A stretch of DNA of 64,000 nucleotides. It comes from Flavobacterium hibernum. Its GTDB lineage: Bacteria > Bacteroidota > Bacteroidia > Flavobacteriales > Flavobacteriaceae. Positions 28,391 through 37,446 of the stretch are shown one piece after another. The notes beneath the pieces were generated by a model, which saw only the letters and a list, made by a program, of their open reading frames with translations, was not told where the DNA came from and did not search any database. How positions within the stretch are numbered: the stretch's first letter is position 1; every line of letters starts with the position of its first letter. A program made the translations under genes and the position numbers. The stretch spans positions 147,042-211,041 of the forward strand of contig NZ_JPRK01000027.1 of the NCBI RefSeq assembly GCF_000832125.1. Reading direction: 5' to 3'.

Positions 28391-29137
28391 TTAATGCTTC
28401 TTATTGAAATCAAGTAATCCGTTATAAATTATTTCTCTGACTTGATCTCTAAGTGCCTTTCGGTTTTCACTTTTTAATCCATTTGTTTCTACAAAAGGGA
28501 GAATCTTTACGCGCATTTTTCCAGGACTTCCGCTAAAAAACGTGTATGAAAAACGTTCTTTGTTATCTGCAAAAACAATTGGAACTATCGGAATTTGATG
28601 TTCGATTGCTAAACGAAAAGCACCATCTTTAAACTCATCCAACAAAACACTTTCGTCGTCTGGAACACCTCCCTCGGGAAAAATACAAATACTTAATCCT
28701 TGATTCAAGCGATCTTGTGCTCTTTTGAAAACTTCATTTTTACTTCTCGAAGAATTTCGATCTACCAAAATACAAGTTCTTTTATAAAAAAATCCAAATA
28801 ACGGAATTTTCGAAAGTTCTTTTTTACCTACAAAAACAAAAGGATTCTTAATCACCGCCAACATCAGCATAATATCTGTCATTGAAGTATGATTGGCCAC
28901 AATCATGTAGCTTTTATTTTTAACAAGCTTCTGCTCGCGCTTTACTTTGTAATAAAAACCCATCCCAAAAAGGATAAATTTAGACCAAATGCGAGCCATT
29001 TTAAAGAAATAGGGATAACCTCTCTCTGATATAATAGAAATCAGTAAAAACGGTAGCATAATCAATATTGGGATAGCCATCAAAACATAAAACCAAATGC
29101 GCCATAAAACCCAAAAAACAATTTTAATTCCTTTCAT
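28391..29137 (-). CDS. plsC: 1-acyl-sn-glycerol-3-phosphate acyltransferase
   Basis: 248 residues. A hydrophobic N-terminus (VLWRIWFYVLMAIPILIMLP) anchors it in the inner membrane. The acyltransferase motif I HxxxxD is NHTSMTD (residues 82-88), and motif III FPEGG is at residues 153-157. It transfers an acyl chain to lysophosphatidate to make phosphatidic acid for membrane lipids. Length and motifs fit the PlsC family. A -7-like box CAAAAGTA (read on the minus strand as TACTTTTG) lies five bases before the ATG. It is transcribed alone toward the bidirectional terminator. Confidence 0.9.
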   Translation of the reverse strand: MKGIKIVFWVLWRIWFYVLMAIPILIMLPFLLISIISERGYPYFFKMARIWSKFILFGMGFYYKVKREQKLVKNKSYMIVANHTSMTDIMLMLAVIKNPFVFVGKKELSKIPLFGFFYKRTCILVDRNSSRSKNEVFKRAQDRLNQGLSICIFPEGGVPDDESVLLDEFKDGAFRLAIEHQIPIVPIVFADNKERFSYTFFSGSPGKMRVKILPFVETNGLKSENRKALRDQVREIIYNGLLDFNKKH

Positions 29138-29274
29138 AGTTTCAAAAGTAATAAAACCACACTGAATTTAGATTTTAGATCGTTAGATTTTTAGAATATT
29201 ACGCTTTTTAAAAATTCTCAAAGGTTTTTACCGTTAAATGTGCAAAGGTTTTTCGCAAAGAGCTCCAACTTATT

Positions 29275-29333
29275 TCTCGCGAAGTCGCAAAGTCGCAAAG
29301 TTTTTTTCCTTGCGACTTTGCGACTTTGCGAGA
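29275..29333. repeat. REP-like hairpin with a 9-bp tandem motif
   Basis: A 26-bp nearly perfect inverted repeat (29,275-29,300 and 29,308-29,333) around seven T residues. Each arm repeats TCGCAAAG. The element is about 85 bp upstream of trpS in a 279-bp intergenic gap. Such hairpins are commonly scattered in flavobacterial chromosomes. Confidence 0.7.
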
Positions 29334-29416
29334 TTAAAATAAAACAGCTTGGTAAAGTTTATGTACTTTGCTGTAAAAAAACGAACTTTGCATTTAGTAA
29401 ATAAGAAAAAACTAGA

Positions 29417-30391
29417 ATGGCAAAAATACTTACTGGTGTTCAGAGTACTGGAACGCCACACTTGGGAAATTTATTAGGAGCAATTATTCCTGCAATAGAG
29501 TTATCGAATAATCCGAAAAACGAATCTTATTTGTTTATCGCTGATTTACACTCGATTACTCAAATTAAAGACGGGAAAACATTAAGAGAAAATACATACA
29601 GCACTGCAGCAGCTTGGCTTGCTTGTGGTTTAAATCCTGAAAAAGTTACTTTTTACAGACAATCTGATGTTGTTCAAACTACTGAATTGACTTGGTACTT
29701 AAGCTGTTTTTTCCCATTTCAACGTTTGACTTTAGCGCATTCTTTTAAAGATAAAGCAGATCGTTTAGATGATGTTAATGCCGGACTTTTCACTTATCCG
29801 ATGTTAATGGCTGCCGATATTTTACTATATGATGCTGAATTTGTTCCAGTTGGAAAAGACCAACTACAACATTTAGAAATTACGCGCGATGTGGCTTCTC
29901 GTTTTAATCACCAAATGGGAGAAACTTTTGTAATACCTGAAGCTATAACTCAGGAAGAAGGAAGATTAATTCCTGGAACTAATGGCGGAAAAATGAGTAA
30001 ATCTGCCAATAATATTATCAATATTTTCCTTGATGATAAAACGCTCCGTAAACAAGTTATGAGCATCGAAACAGATAGTACTCCGCTTGAAGATCCTAAA
30101 AATCCCGATACTTGTAATGCTTTTGCAATCTACTCGTTATTAGGAACTGAAGCTCAAATTGCCGAAATGAGAGCACTTTATTTAGGTGGAAATTACGGTT
30201 ATGGTCACGCAAAACAAGCTTTGTTTGAACTGATTACAGAAAAATTTAAAACAGAAAGAGAAAAATATACTTACTACATCAATAACCTTGAAGAAGTTGA
30301 TGCTCTTTTGAAAAAAGGTGCCGCAAAAGCTTCTGTTATTGCCGATGGCGTTTTAGCAAAAGTTCGAGAGGTTCTTGGATTTAGTAAATAG
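29417..30391 (+). CDS. trpS: Tryptophan--tRNA ligase
   Basis: 324 residues, normal for bacterial class I TrpRS. The ATP-binding signature HxGN is TPHLGNLLGA (residues about 13-22) and KMSKS is GGKMSKSANN near residue 192. The segment LMAADILLYDAEFVPVGKDQ is also characteristic of this enzyme. It charges tRNA-Trp in the cytoplasm. It is a single-gene unit: a REP-like hairpin upstream and a strong terminator right after the stop. Confidence 0.97.
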   Translation: MAKILTGVQSTGTPHLGNLLGAIIPAIELSNNPKNESYLFIADLHSITQIKDGKTLRENTYSTAAAWLACGLNPEKVTFYRQSDVVQTTELTWYLSCFFPFQRLTLAHSFKDKADRLDDVNAGLFTYPMLMAADILLYDAEFVPVGKDQLQHLEITRDVASRFNHQMGETFVIPEAITQEEGRLIPGTNGGKMSKSANNIINIFLDDKTLRKQVMSIETDSTPLEDPKNPDTCNAFAIYSLLGTEAQIAEMRALYLGGNYGYGHAKQALFELITEKFKTEREKYTYYINNLEEVDALLKKGAAKASVIADGVLAKVREVLGFSK

Positions 30392-30399
30392 ATATTCCA

Positions 30400-30437
30400 A
30401 ACCCGACAGGTTTTAAAAACCTGTCGGGTTTTTTATG
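30400..30437 (+). terminator. trpS terminator
   Basis: AACCCGACAGGTTTT pairs with AAAACCTGTCGGGTT and is followed by a T-run. Confidence 0.85.
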
Positions 30438-30480
30438 TTCATAACAACTCTTTAAAATTGATATTTTTTCAAATTAAAAC

Positions 30481-30852
30481 ATGAAGAAAGTTTTTACAAA
30501 TTACATGTTTCTTCTCCTAATATCATTTTTTTTATTAGGCTTCCTACTAGCCTATTTATTTGGAGATGAGCAATCTTTCGCTGTAAACAAAACTGTAGGT
30601 TGGGCTTATAGTATTTCTAACGAAGCGATGCTAAATGTCTTCTTAACAATCTCTCAAATTCTTTTCATTTTTGGTTATTTAATAATATTCCTTCTGAAAC
30701 GAAAGACAAATTATTACATTTCTCTTGCCCATTTTGAGATTATTTTAGTAGCATTTTATTCAATATCATTCAAAAATTTTATCGTCTCAGTCGTTTTAGG
30801 TGCAATATCTATAATCCTGTTTTTTATTAATATCTATAAATCTCAGAAATAA
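30481..30852 (+). CDS. Small membrane protein of unknown function
   Basis: 123 residues with about four hydrophobic helices (YMFLLLISFFLLGFLLAYLF, VFLTISQILFIFGYLIIFLL, FEIILVAFYSISF, VVLGAISIILFFINIY). No family is recognised. It sits between trpS, which has its own terminator, and the convergent dprA gene, so it is probably a single-gene unit. The short gap to dprA (20 bases) contains no obvious terminator. Confidence 0.6.
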   Translation: MKKVFTNYMFLLLISFFLLGFLLAYLFGDEQSFAVNKTVGWAYSISNEAMLNVFLTISQILFIFGYLIIFLLKRKTNYYISLAHFEIILVAFYSISFKNFIVSVVLGAISIILFFINIYKSQK

Positions 30853-30872
30853 AAAATTCTAGATTCTTAAAT

Positions 30873-31973
30873 TTAAATTGCTTCAAAAAGTTTCCCCGGC
30901 AAAGGCCTAATTACTCCTTTAAGCTCCATATTTAAAAGGATTCCTGAAATTCTATAAATAGGATAATCACATTGCAAAGCGATTATATCCAATAATTCTT
31001 TTCCATTTTTTACGAGAAAGTCGTAAATCTTTTGCTCATCTGGTTCTAATTCTACAAACAATTGCTTTTGTACCGTTTTAGGCTTGTTTTCGATGTCCCA
31101 GTTCAAAATATAAACCAAATCGGCTGCAGAGGTTAGAACATTTGCTTTTTGCGTCTTAATTAAGTCATTACAGCCTTGACTGTATTTATCAGTAACACGA
31201 CCAGGAACAGCAAACACATCACGGTTATAATCATTAGCAATATTTGCGGTAATAAGCGACCCCCCTTTATCTGCAGATTCAATGACAATTGTAGCTTCGG
31301 TCATACCGGCAACAATACGATTTCGTCGTACAAAATTCTCTTTATCCGGATTTGAAGAACTCCAAAACTCAGTCATAAAACCACCATTTTCTTCCATTTT
31401 GACAACGTACTTTTTATGTGTCTTTGGATAAATTTGGTTTAGACCATGTGCCAAAACTCCAATCGTTTGCAAATTATGTTCCATTGCCAATTGGTGCGCG
31501 ACAATATCAACTCCGTATGCAAAGCCACTTACTATTACTGGGTCAAGTGGCGCTAAATCTTCAATTAACTTCCTGCAAAACTCCATTCCATATGAAGTTA
31601 CTTGACGCGTGCCAACAATACTTATTATTTTTTTGTTTTTCAAATTTATATTGCCAGCTGAAAAAATCAAAACAGGAGAATCTATACAGTGTTTTAAACG
31701 ATCCGGATAATCTTCTTCCTGAAAAAAAGACACTTTTATGTTATTAGATTTAATGAACTCGAGTTCCTGATTGGCTTTTTCAAAAACCGAATTATCTTTT
31801 AGATTCTTTAATAAAACAGAACCAACACCATCAATAGCAGCAATTAGATTGGTTTTAGCTTTAAAAATCGCTTCAGCATTTCCAAAATGTGTAAGTAATT
31901 TTTTAGCCATAATATCACCTACTCCATCCACTTTTAATAGGGCTAATAAATAAAATAAATCCTGATCTGTCAT
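30873..31973 (-). CDS. dprA: DNA-processing protein DprA
   Basis: 366 residues. The Rossmann-like DprA core is clear: ISIVGTRQVTSYGMEFCRKL near residue 120, VIVSGFAYGVDIVAHQLAME, GVLAHGLNQIYPKTHKK and NFVRRNRIVAGM, then GSLITANIANDYNRDVFAVP. An N-terminal helix-hairpin-helix-like part (LKVDGVGDIMAKKLLTHFGN) and a C-terminal winged-helix (DML1-like) part complete the usual layout. DprA loads RecA onto incoming single-stranded DNA in natural transformation. The gene stands alone, divergent from the HU/SPOR gene at 32,212. Confidence 0.95.
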   Translation of the reverse strand: MTDQDLFYLLALLKVDGVGDIMAKKLLTHFGNAEAIFKAKTNLIAAIDGVGSVLLKNLKDNSVFEKANQELEFIKSNNIKVSFFQEEDYPDRLKHCIDSPVLIFSAGNINLKNKKIISIVGTRQVTSYGMEFCRKLIEDLAPLDPVIVSGFAYGVDIVAHQLAMEHNLQTIGVLAHGLNQIYPKTHKKYVVKMEENGGFMTEFWSSSNPDKENFVRRNRIVAGMTEATIVIESADKGGSLITANIANDYNRDVFAVPGRVTDKYSQGCNDLIKTQKANVLTSAADLVYILNWDIENKPKTVQKQLFVELEPDEQKIYDFLVKNGKELLDIIALQCDYPIYRISGILLNMELKGVIRPLPGKLFEAI

Positions 31974-32177
31974 TTGCTAAAATATTATGTAAAATAGAAT
32001 ATAAAATCCTAAACATTTAAATGTTGCAAATATGGTTAAAATAAAGTAATTTCTTAATAAAATAGACAATTTAGATTTTTATGTATTTTTGAAAACTAGC
32101 GACGTATTATTTAAATTACTGATTACTAATTGTCTATAAAATAATCCGAATTGTTAATAAAAATTGTGAATAAAATT

Positions 32178-32206
32178 TTGATAACTATATTCGTTGCATA
32201 ACTTTG
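32178..32206 (+). promoter_or_regulatory. Promoter of the HU-CCDC81/SPOR gene
   Basis: TTG (32,178-32,180), 18-base spacer, TAACTTTG (32,199-32,206). The ATG at 32,212 is five bases past the box, predicting a leaderless message. The box overlaps the upstream TTG candidate start, which rules that start out. Confidence 0.75.
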
Positions 32207-32211
32207 TTACT

Positions 32212-33177
32212 ATGAAAATCGAAAACTATATAGCACAGTTATTGTATCGTTATCAGTGTGTAACGGTTCCAGGGTTTGGAGCATTCTTGACAGAAATTCA
32301 ATCGGCACAGCTGAATGAAAGTACAAATTCGTTTTTTCCACCTAAAAAAATGATCTCTTTTAATAGCCATCTAAAAAACAACGATGGTCTATTGGCAAAT
32401 CATATTGCTCAAGCAGAAAAAACTTCATATGGTTTTGCTGTGAGCGCTATTGCTTTTGAAGTTTTAAGTTGGAGAAAAACCTTAGAAGAAAATGGAGTAA
32501 TATCTCTAAAAAACATTGGTGATTTACGTTTTAACGCTGATCAGAATATTATTTTTACTCCTAGTGATCAAACAAATTTCCTAACAAGTTCTTTTGGATT
32601 AAGTCCGTTTGTTTCTCCACTTGTTAAAAAAGAGATATTCGAGAAAAAAATTGAAGAAACTATAGAAAACGATGCAATTTCTTTATACGAAAACGAAGAA
32701 GGAAGATCGTCTAATCCGTTTTTAAAATATGCTGCGATTCTTGTTTTAGGACTTGGTATTACTGGAAGTATTGGTTATCCATTATATCAAAATAACATTG
32801 CTACAAAAACTCTAATTGTTGAAAGCGCTGTTCAGAAAAAAGTACAAAACAAAATACAGGAAGCTACATTTTTTATTGAGAATCCGTTACCAGCAGTAAC
32901 ACTTTCTGTAGATTCTGCAAAAGTAGAAGTTGTTGCCGAAAAAGCATTGTCATATCATATTATGGCGGGCGCTTTTAGAAGCGAAAAAAATGCTAGAAAA
33001 GCTTATAACCAATTAATTAAAGATGGTTATAGCGCTAGAATGTTAGGGGAAAACAAACACGGATTATTTCCTGTTTTGTACGGAAGCTATGCTACAATGG
33101 CCGAGGCAGAAAAGGCTCAAAGAGAAATACATAAAGGCGAAAATCCACAGGCTTGGATTCTAGTCGAAACATTATAA
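32212..33177 (+). CDS. HU-CCDC81-type and SPOR domain membrane protein
   Basis: 321 residues from ATG 32,212. The first 130 residues (MKIENYIAQLLYRYQCVTVP, GFGAFLTEIQSAQLNE, LSWRKTLEENGVISLKNIGD) match the bacterial HU-CCDC81 pair of domains, relatives of the DNA-binding HU fold. One membrane helix follows (YAAILVLGLGITGSIGYPLY, about residues 175-195). The last 75 residues (YHIMAGAFRSEKNARKAYNQ) are a SPOR domain that binds denuded peptidoglycan at division sites. The protein therefore probably links a cytoplasmic HU-like part to the cell wall. DNA binding by this domain is not proven. A terminator follows. Confidence 0.85.
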   Translation: MKIENYIAQLLYRYQCVTVPGFGAFLTEIQSAQLNESTNSFFPPKKMISFNSHLKNNDGLLANHIAQAEKTSYGFAVSAIAFEVLSWRKTLEENGVISLKNIGDLRFNADQNIIFTPSDQTNFLTSSFGLSPFVSPLVKKEIFEKKIEETIENDAISLYENEEGRSSNPFLKYAAILVLGLGITGSIGYPLYQNNIATKTLIVESAVQKKVQNKIQEATFFIENPLPAVTLSVDSAKVEVVAEKALSYHIMAGAFRSEKNARKAYNQLIKDGYSARMLGENKHGLFPVLYGSYATMAEAEKAQREIHKGENPQAWILVETL

Positions 33178-33186
33178 AAATCATCA

Positions 33187-33219
33187 AAATCCTATTCGAA
33201 ATGAATAGGATTTTTTTTT
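33187..33219 (+). terminator. Terminator after the HU/SPOR gene
   Basis: AATCCTATTC and GAATAGGATT form the stem, followed by nine T. It lies just before the convergent 253-aa gene. Confidence 0.8.
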
Positions 33220-33221
33220 GT

Positions 33222-33983
33222 TCATCGTGAAACAATCTTAGCATTTTGAGAAAGAATCACTTTTTTGCCTTGATAAATAGTCAATTTTGCCGGAGGCGAA
33301 TTTTTTTCGCCCAAAACTATAATCGCACATTCGTAAGTATAATTATCTTTTTTAAATTCATACTGATGATTACCACCTGTTCCTTCAACAATCAAGTTTC
33401 CACCATTAATCACTAAATCAGGCTTTTCATTCATTTCTTTGTTGATTGACCACGACGCATATCGGTAATTATTATATCCTAAATCATCAATACGAATTTT
33501 AAATTTAGACGTTTCCAAAACACAAATTGGCGTTTGAAAGAAAGCAATACTAGGATCGAGACCTTTTTTTTGAGCGGCTATAAGTGATTTTTTAAGATCT
33601 GATTCAAATTTTGATTGATAGTTAACCGCAATCAAACGCCCATCAAAATCCAGCCAAATGTTTCCCTGATTGAGCATTATTCCCCGCCAACCCATATCAG
33701 ACCAGTTTTTTGCAGGGTCAGATTTTATAATTTCATTTTTCAAATTAGCATCAAATATCTCATTGTAGCGTTTTACAAATTCAGGCTTATTTTTAATATC
33801 CGGAATTGGATATTCTCTTTCTAGCGGGTAAACAACCAAATTTCCAATCGCTTCTTTATTATCACTTTTAACATTATCTATAAAAGCTTTAGCAAGTTTT
33901 TTATAATCTGTTTTACTGTCTTGCGCATTCATAAAACTGTTGCAAAAAATCAATAATACTAAAATTAAATTTATATTTTTCAT
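33222..33983 (-). CDS. Secreted protein of unknown function
   Basis: 253 residues with a signal peptide (INLILVLLIFCNSFMNAQDS). The mature part has a helical half (KLAKAFIDNVKSDNKEAIGN) and a beta-rich C-terminal half (RIDDLGYNNYRYASWSINKE, LVINGGNLIVEGTGGNHQYE). No family is recognised. It is a single gene converging on the HU/SPOR gene. A helicase terminator lies upstream of it, so it should have its own promoter, which I could not identify. Confidence 0.75.
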   Translation of the reverse strand: MKNINLILVLLIFCNSFMNAQDSKTDYKKLAKAFIDNVKSDNKEAIGNLVVYPLEREYPIPDIKNKPEFVKRYNEIFDANLKNEIIKSDPAKNWSDMGWRGIMLNQGNIWLDFDGRLIAVNYQSKFESDLKKSLIAAQKKGLDPSIAFFQTPICVLETSKFKIRIDDLGYNNYRYASWSINKEMNEKPDLVINGGNLIVEGTGGNHQYEFKKDNYTYECAIIVLGEKNSPPAKLTIYQGKKVILSQNAKIVSR

Positions 33984-34090
33984 CTTAAAATACTTTTAAT
34001 TGATTATTAATTTGAACCTTACATCTTACTATAAAAGTAATTAATTTATTCTTTTCCTAAACATTTTTGGCTTCTTCAAAAAATACTATA

Positions 34091-34125
34091 ACCAAAGAAA
34101 CCTACTCAGCGTAGGTTTCTTTGGT
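34091..34125. terminator. Perfect hairpin after the helicase gene
   Basis: ACCAAAGAAACCTAC and GTAGGTTTCTTTGGT form a perfect 15-bp stem with a 5-base loop. It lies between the helicase stop and the 253-aa gene start, where the helicase transcript would end. Confidence 0.7.
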
Positions 34126-34240
34126 TATCGTGGAACAATTTCAGCATCATAATCTGCTAAAATATTCTTTTATTATTTTCTATTTTACATAATGTTAAAA
34201 GCGTTTGCTTTTAAAATAGAAGTTAGCATCAACCTCAGAA

Positions 34241-36520
34241 TCAATTTATACTGGCCTTGAACATTTTAAGTTCATCCCAAGTAAATTCGTCCCCATGTTT
34301 TTCTTTTAAACCGTTTAAAGATTCCTCCTGATAAAACTGAAAAGCATCCCGAAGCGCCAAAATTTTATCATATGGTAACACATCCGAAATTTCAACTTTC
34401 TTCGCCTGAATTAATTTAACCAAATGCATTTCAACAGTTTGCACGGTCAACTTACGTATTCTGGCAATATCCTGAATCGAATTTTTCTCGAGCCACAAAT
34501 CATGAGTTTCTTCTACGGTAGTTTTCTTCTCGGCCTTTGGTAAATTTTTATCCAATTTTTTGGCAGTATAACGCACCGCAGGTTCATCAGATTTAAATAT
34601 ATCTGTGTTGCTCATATTAAAATCCTCGCGAATCTTGGCAACCTTGTCTAATTTGTAATTTTTAATCGCTGTAGACGACAATTTCTCTTTACAGATGGTT
34701 TCACCTGCAACAACAATTTCTATTAGCAATTTAGCCTTCATTAAGCGTAAAACAGCTTTTGTTTGTAAATCGTCCAGAAAAGCCAATTCTTCGTAGAATT
34801 CTTTTACTTTTTTGAATTTCTGAATTTCGGCCATTTTTTGCAAAAGATCAGTAACCAATTTGTCCATTGGTTTAAAGAAATAATCATAGGCCGCTACTAC
34901 TCTTTCCTGCACAAAAAGCAAATCGACAGTTTCTTTGTTGAAAATTTTATTAAGCTGATGAACAAATTTTTGTGATGGATCTATCAAATCATCTATTGTT
35001 TCTAAACGTTTGTGCGCCCAAACTGAATGTTTCGATTTTTCTGATCCAGCAGCATTTTCGTTATAACTAAATCTATGGTTACGCCATTCCTGAGCCAAAT
35101 CGCTCCAGTTAAAACTGTTAATCAAATAGTTATGAATAAAATTTTTGGTTTCAAAATGCAAAGAATGTTTTAAAACATCTTCTGTTGCTTTGTTTAATGC
35201 GTAATCCATTACATCCTGATCGTTCGAAATACCATTCATTTGCAGCGGAGAAAGCAAAATTAGCCCGTTTAAGGACGTTAAACGTGACAATGCAACATAT
35301 GCTTGTCCAGGAAGAAAAACTTGCGATACATCAAGCGCAGCTTTCTCAAAAGTTAGGCCTTGGCTTTTATGAACTGTAATTGCCCAGGCCAATTTTAACG
35401 GATAGTGTGCAAATGTTCCCAAAACTTCTTCTTCAACTTCTTTGGTGAGATCATTTACTTTATAGCGAATATTTTTCCATTCGTATTTTTCAACTTCGAT
35501 GGTTTTGTTTTCTTCTGGAAAATGGACAAAAATTTCTTCGGGCGAAAGTGATTTTATAACGCCCATTTTACCGTTGAAATAACGTTTCTCGAATGATAAA
35601 TCGTTTTTAACAAACATTACCTGAGCACCAACTTTTAGTTTTAGGTTCTCTTCTACCGGAAAAATTTTCTCGGGAAAATCTCCCACTACAAAAGGCTGAT
35701 ACGAGAATTCATTTCCTGCCAAATCTGCAATTGCCTCAGCGTTAATAGAATCGGCTTTTGCGTTATGGGTTGTAAGTGTTATATAACCCGGATTATTTTT
35801 TAAATCAAAATCTGGCTTTACATATTCGTTTAAAACAACAATGTCTTGTGGTGTAATTTGATTGTTTCGAAGATTATTTAAAACAGAGATAAAAGCATCA
35901 TCTGTTTGGCGATAAATCTTTGATAACTCGATATATAACGGAGGATTTTGCTGTATTACATGTGAGTGAAAAAAGAATTTTCCTTTATAATAATTACGCA
36001 AAGTACGCCATTCTTCGTCCCGAATAACTGGCGGAAGTTGCAACAAATCGCCAATAAAAAGTACTTGAACTCCACCAAAAGCTCGCGTATTTTTACGAAC
36101 GGTTTGCATCATAAAATCGATAGCATCCAGTAAATCAGCACGAAGCATACTGACTTCATCAATAATTAGCAATTCCATATTGCGAATTACGTTACGCTTA
36201 ACACTGTTCATTTTAAAATGCCTGCGTAATGTTTCCTTATTCTCGAATTTCACTGTTTCGGTAAACTGAGAAGCTTCTTGATATGTTGGTATAAAAGCCG
36301 AAAACGGCAATTGAAACATGGAATGAATGGTAACTCCACCGGCATTCAAAGCCGCAATACCAGTGGGCGCAACAACTACAGTGTTTTTGTGGGTTGTCGC
36401 AATTATTTCACGCAAAAGCGTCGTTTTTCCTGTTCCTGCTTTACCGGTCAGAAAAATAGATTTTTGAGTCTGATTGATGAATTGTAATGTGTAAGCAGCT
36501 GCTTCTGAAACGTTTTGCAT
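34241..36520 (-). CDS. PIF1/RecD-like DNA helicase with C-terminal HTH domain
   Basis: 759 residues. Walker A is FLTGKAGTGKTTLLREI (P-loop residues 26-33), Walker B is LLIIDEVSMLRAD, and the C-terminal helicase motifs are AWAITVHKSQGLTFEKAALD and GQAYVALSRLTSLNGLILLS, typical of superfamily 1B (PIF1/RecD2). The C-terminal 100 residues hold a helix-turn-helix of the type attached to bacterial helicases (NSIQDIARIRKLTVQTVEMH). Such enzymes unwind DNA, including G-quadruplexes and stalled forks. It has no neighbour on the same strand in close spacing, and a hairpin separates it from the OmpH gene upstream. Confidence 0.88.
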   Translation of the reverse strand: MQNVSEAAAYTLQFINQTQKSIFLTGKAGTGKTTLLREIIATTHKNTVVVAPTGIAALNAGGVTIHSMFQLPFSAFIPTYQEASQFTETVKFENKETLRRHFKMNSVKRNVIRNMELLIIDEVSMLRADLLDAIDFMMQTVRKNTRAFGGVQVLFIGDLLQLPPVIRDEEWRTLRNYYKGKFFFHSHVIQQNPPLYIELSKIYRQTDDAFISVLNNLRNNQITPQDIVVLNEYVKPDFDLKNNPGYITLTTHNAKADSINAEAIADLAGNEFSYQPFVVGDFPEKIFPVEENLKLKVGAQVMFVKNDLSFEKRYFNGKMGVIKSLSPEEIFVHFPEENKTIEVEKYEWKNIRYKVNDLTKEVEEEVLGTFAHYPLKLAWAITVHKSQGLTFEKAALDVSQVFLPGQAYVALSRLTSLNGLILLSPLQMNGISNDQDVMDYALNKATEDVLKHSLHFETKNFIHNYLINSFNWSDLAQEWRNHRFSYNENAAGSEKSKHSVWAHKRLETIDDLIDPSQKFVHQLNKIFNKETVDLLFVQERVVAAYDYFFKPMDKLVTDLLQKMAEIQKFKKVKEFYEELAFLDDLQTKAVLRLMKAKLLIEIVVAGETICKEKLSSTAIKNYKLDKVAKIREDFNMSNTDIFKSDEPAVRYTAKKLDKNLPKAEKKTTVEETHDLWLEKNSIQDIARIRKLTVQTVEMHLVKLIQAKKVEISDVLPYDKILALRDAFQFYQEESLNGLKEKHGDEFTWDELKMFKASIN

Positions 36521-36565
36521 TGGACTTGTATTGAAAAACTAAAAGTATGGCATTTTTATAAAAGA

Positions 36566-36599
36566 AAAAACCTAAATCTAATGTTAGATTTAGGTTTTT
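36566..36599 (-). terminator. Terminator after the OmpH-family gene
   Basis: AAAACCTAAATCTAA and TTAGATTTAGGTTTT pair around a short loop. The hairpin lies about 20 bases past the OmpH-like stop and upstream of the helicase start. Confidence 0.75.
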
Positions 36600-36619
36600 A
36601 AAATGTAGTTAGTTTGGTA

Positions 36620-37201
36620 TTATTTTTTAGCCGCTTCGCCTTCTTTTACTGCAGCTTTTTCGTCTGTTTTTGGTTCAGCTTTATACTTATCATTCAAAGC
36701 TTTAATGATGTCTTTTGTGATATCATATTTCTCTTCTGCATATAAAATAGAAGCTGCATCTCCAGTTCCATAGATATAAGAATAACCGTTTTTCTTACCG
36801 TAATCTTTGATGAATTTTTTAACTCCACTTACTAGAGAATCCATTTCAACACCACTTTCTTGCTGTAATTGTTGAGACAAAGCTTGTTGTGCATAACCCA
36901 ACTGTTGTTCTCTTTTTTGTAACTCAGCTCCTTTTTGTTGTGCCCACGCTTGACCGTTTGCTTGTGCCTGACTTTGAAAATTAGCAGCGTCTTGTTTAAA
37001 ACGTGTAATTTCAGCTTGTAGTTGTCTTCCCTTTTCTTCTGCTTGAGCTTTGTATTTAGCTTCAAGGTCTTTTGCTTCAGTGTACTCTTTCATTAAAACC
37101 GAAGTATCTACGTAAGCTGTTTTTACTTCCTTAACTTCTGCAGTTTTGTTACATGAAACGGCGAAAATTGAAAGTGCGATAATTACTAATGCTTTTTTCA
37201 T
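36620..37201 (-). CDS. OmpH/Skp-family periplasmic chaperone
   Basis: 193 residues. The N-terminus MKKALVIIALSIFAVSCNKT has a lipobox-like LFAVSC, suggesting a lipoprotein form. The rest fits the OmpH/Skp family: the strand AYVDTSVLMKEYTEA, a long charged coiled coil (AKYKAQAEEKGRQLQAEITR, LQKREQQLGYAQQALSQQLQ), and the closing part KFIKDYGKKNGYSYIYGTGD. Skp-type proteins hold unfolded outer-membrane proteins in the periplasm. The family usually lies beside bamA or lpxD; here it stands alone with its own promoter (37,235-37,263). Confidence 0.85.
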   Translation of the reverse strand: MKKALVIIALSIFAVSCNKTAEVKEVKTAYVDTSVLMKEYTEAKDLEAKYKAQAEEKGRQLQAEITRFKQDAANFQSQAQANGQAWAQQKGAELQKREQQLGYAQQALSQQLQQESGVEMDSLVSGVKKFIKDYGKKNGYSYIYGTGDAASILYAEEKYDITKDIIKALNDKYKAEPKTDEKAAVKEGEAAKK

Positions 37202-37234
37202 TTTTTGAATTTCTATTTTTTAATGTATTGAAGA

Positions 37235-37263
37235 CAAAAATATAAAAAAATAAATAGCATCAA
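37235..37263 (-). promoter_or_regulatory. Promoter of the OmpH-family gene
   Basis: On the minus strand TTG (37,263-37,261), 18-base spacer, TATTTTTG (37,242-37,235). The ATG is 33 bases downstream. Confidence 0.7.
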
Positions 37264-37446
37264 CATAAAGTTTAAAAAATGCTAGAATTTTATCATATTG
37301 TTTTTATTTATGGAAAGAAAATTGTCAATAATTTAACGCTATCAAAACTGACATTCATAGCTTTTATTAAAAACATCTTCTCAAAAAAGACATATTCAAC
37401 CCTCGATTATAGAGAGAAAACGTCTTAAATGTACTTAAATTGCGTT

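Noticed and set aside
32194..32211. TTG at 32,194 as the start of the HU/SPOR gene
   Set aside because: The promoter box TAACTTTG at 32,199-32,206 overlaps it, so it would lie upstream of the transcript.
33219..33234. TGTTCATCGTGAAACA as another parS site
   Set aside because: It has three central mismatches and no CACGTG core; it looks like a chance half-site at the end of the 253-aa gene. The same applies to CGTGGAACA at 34,129-34,137.
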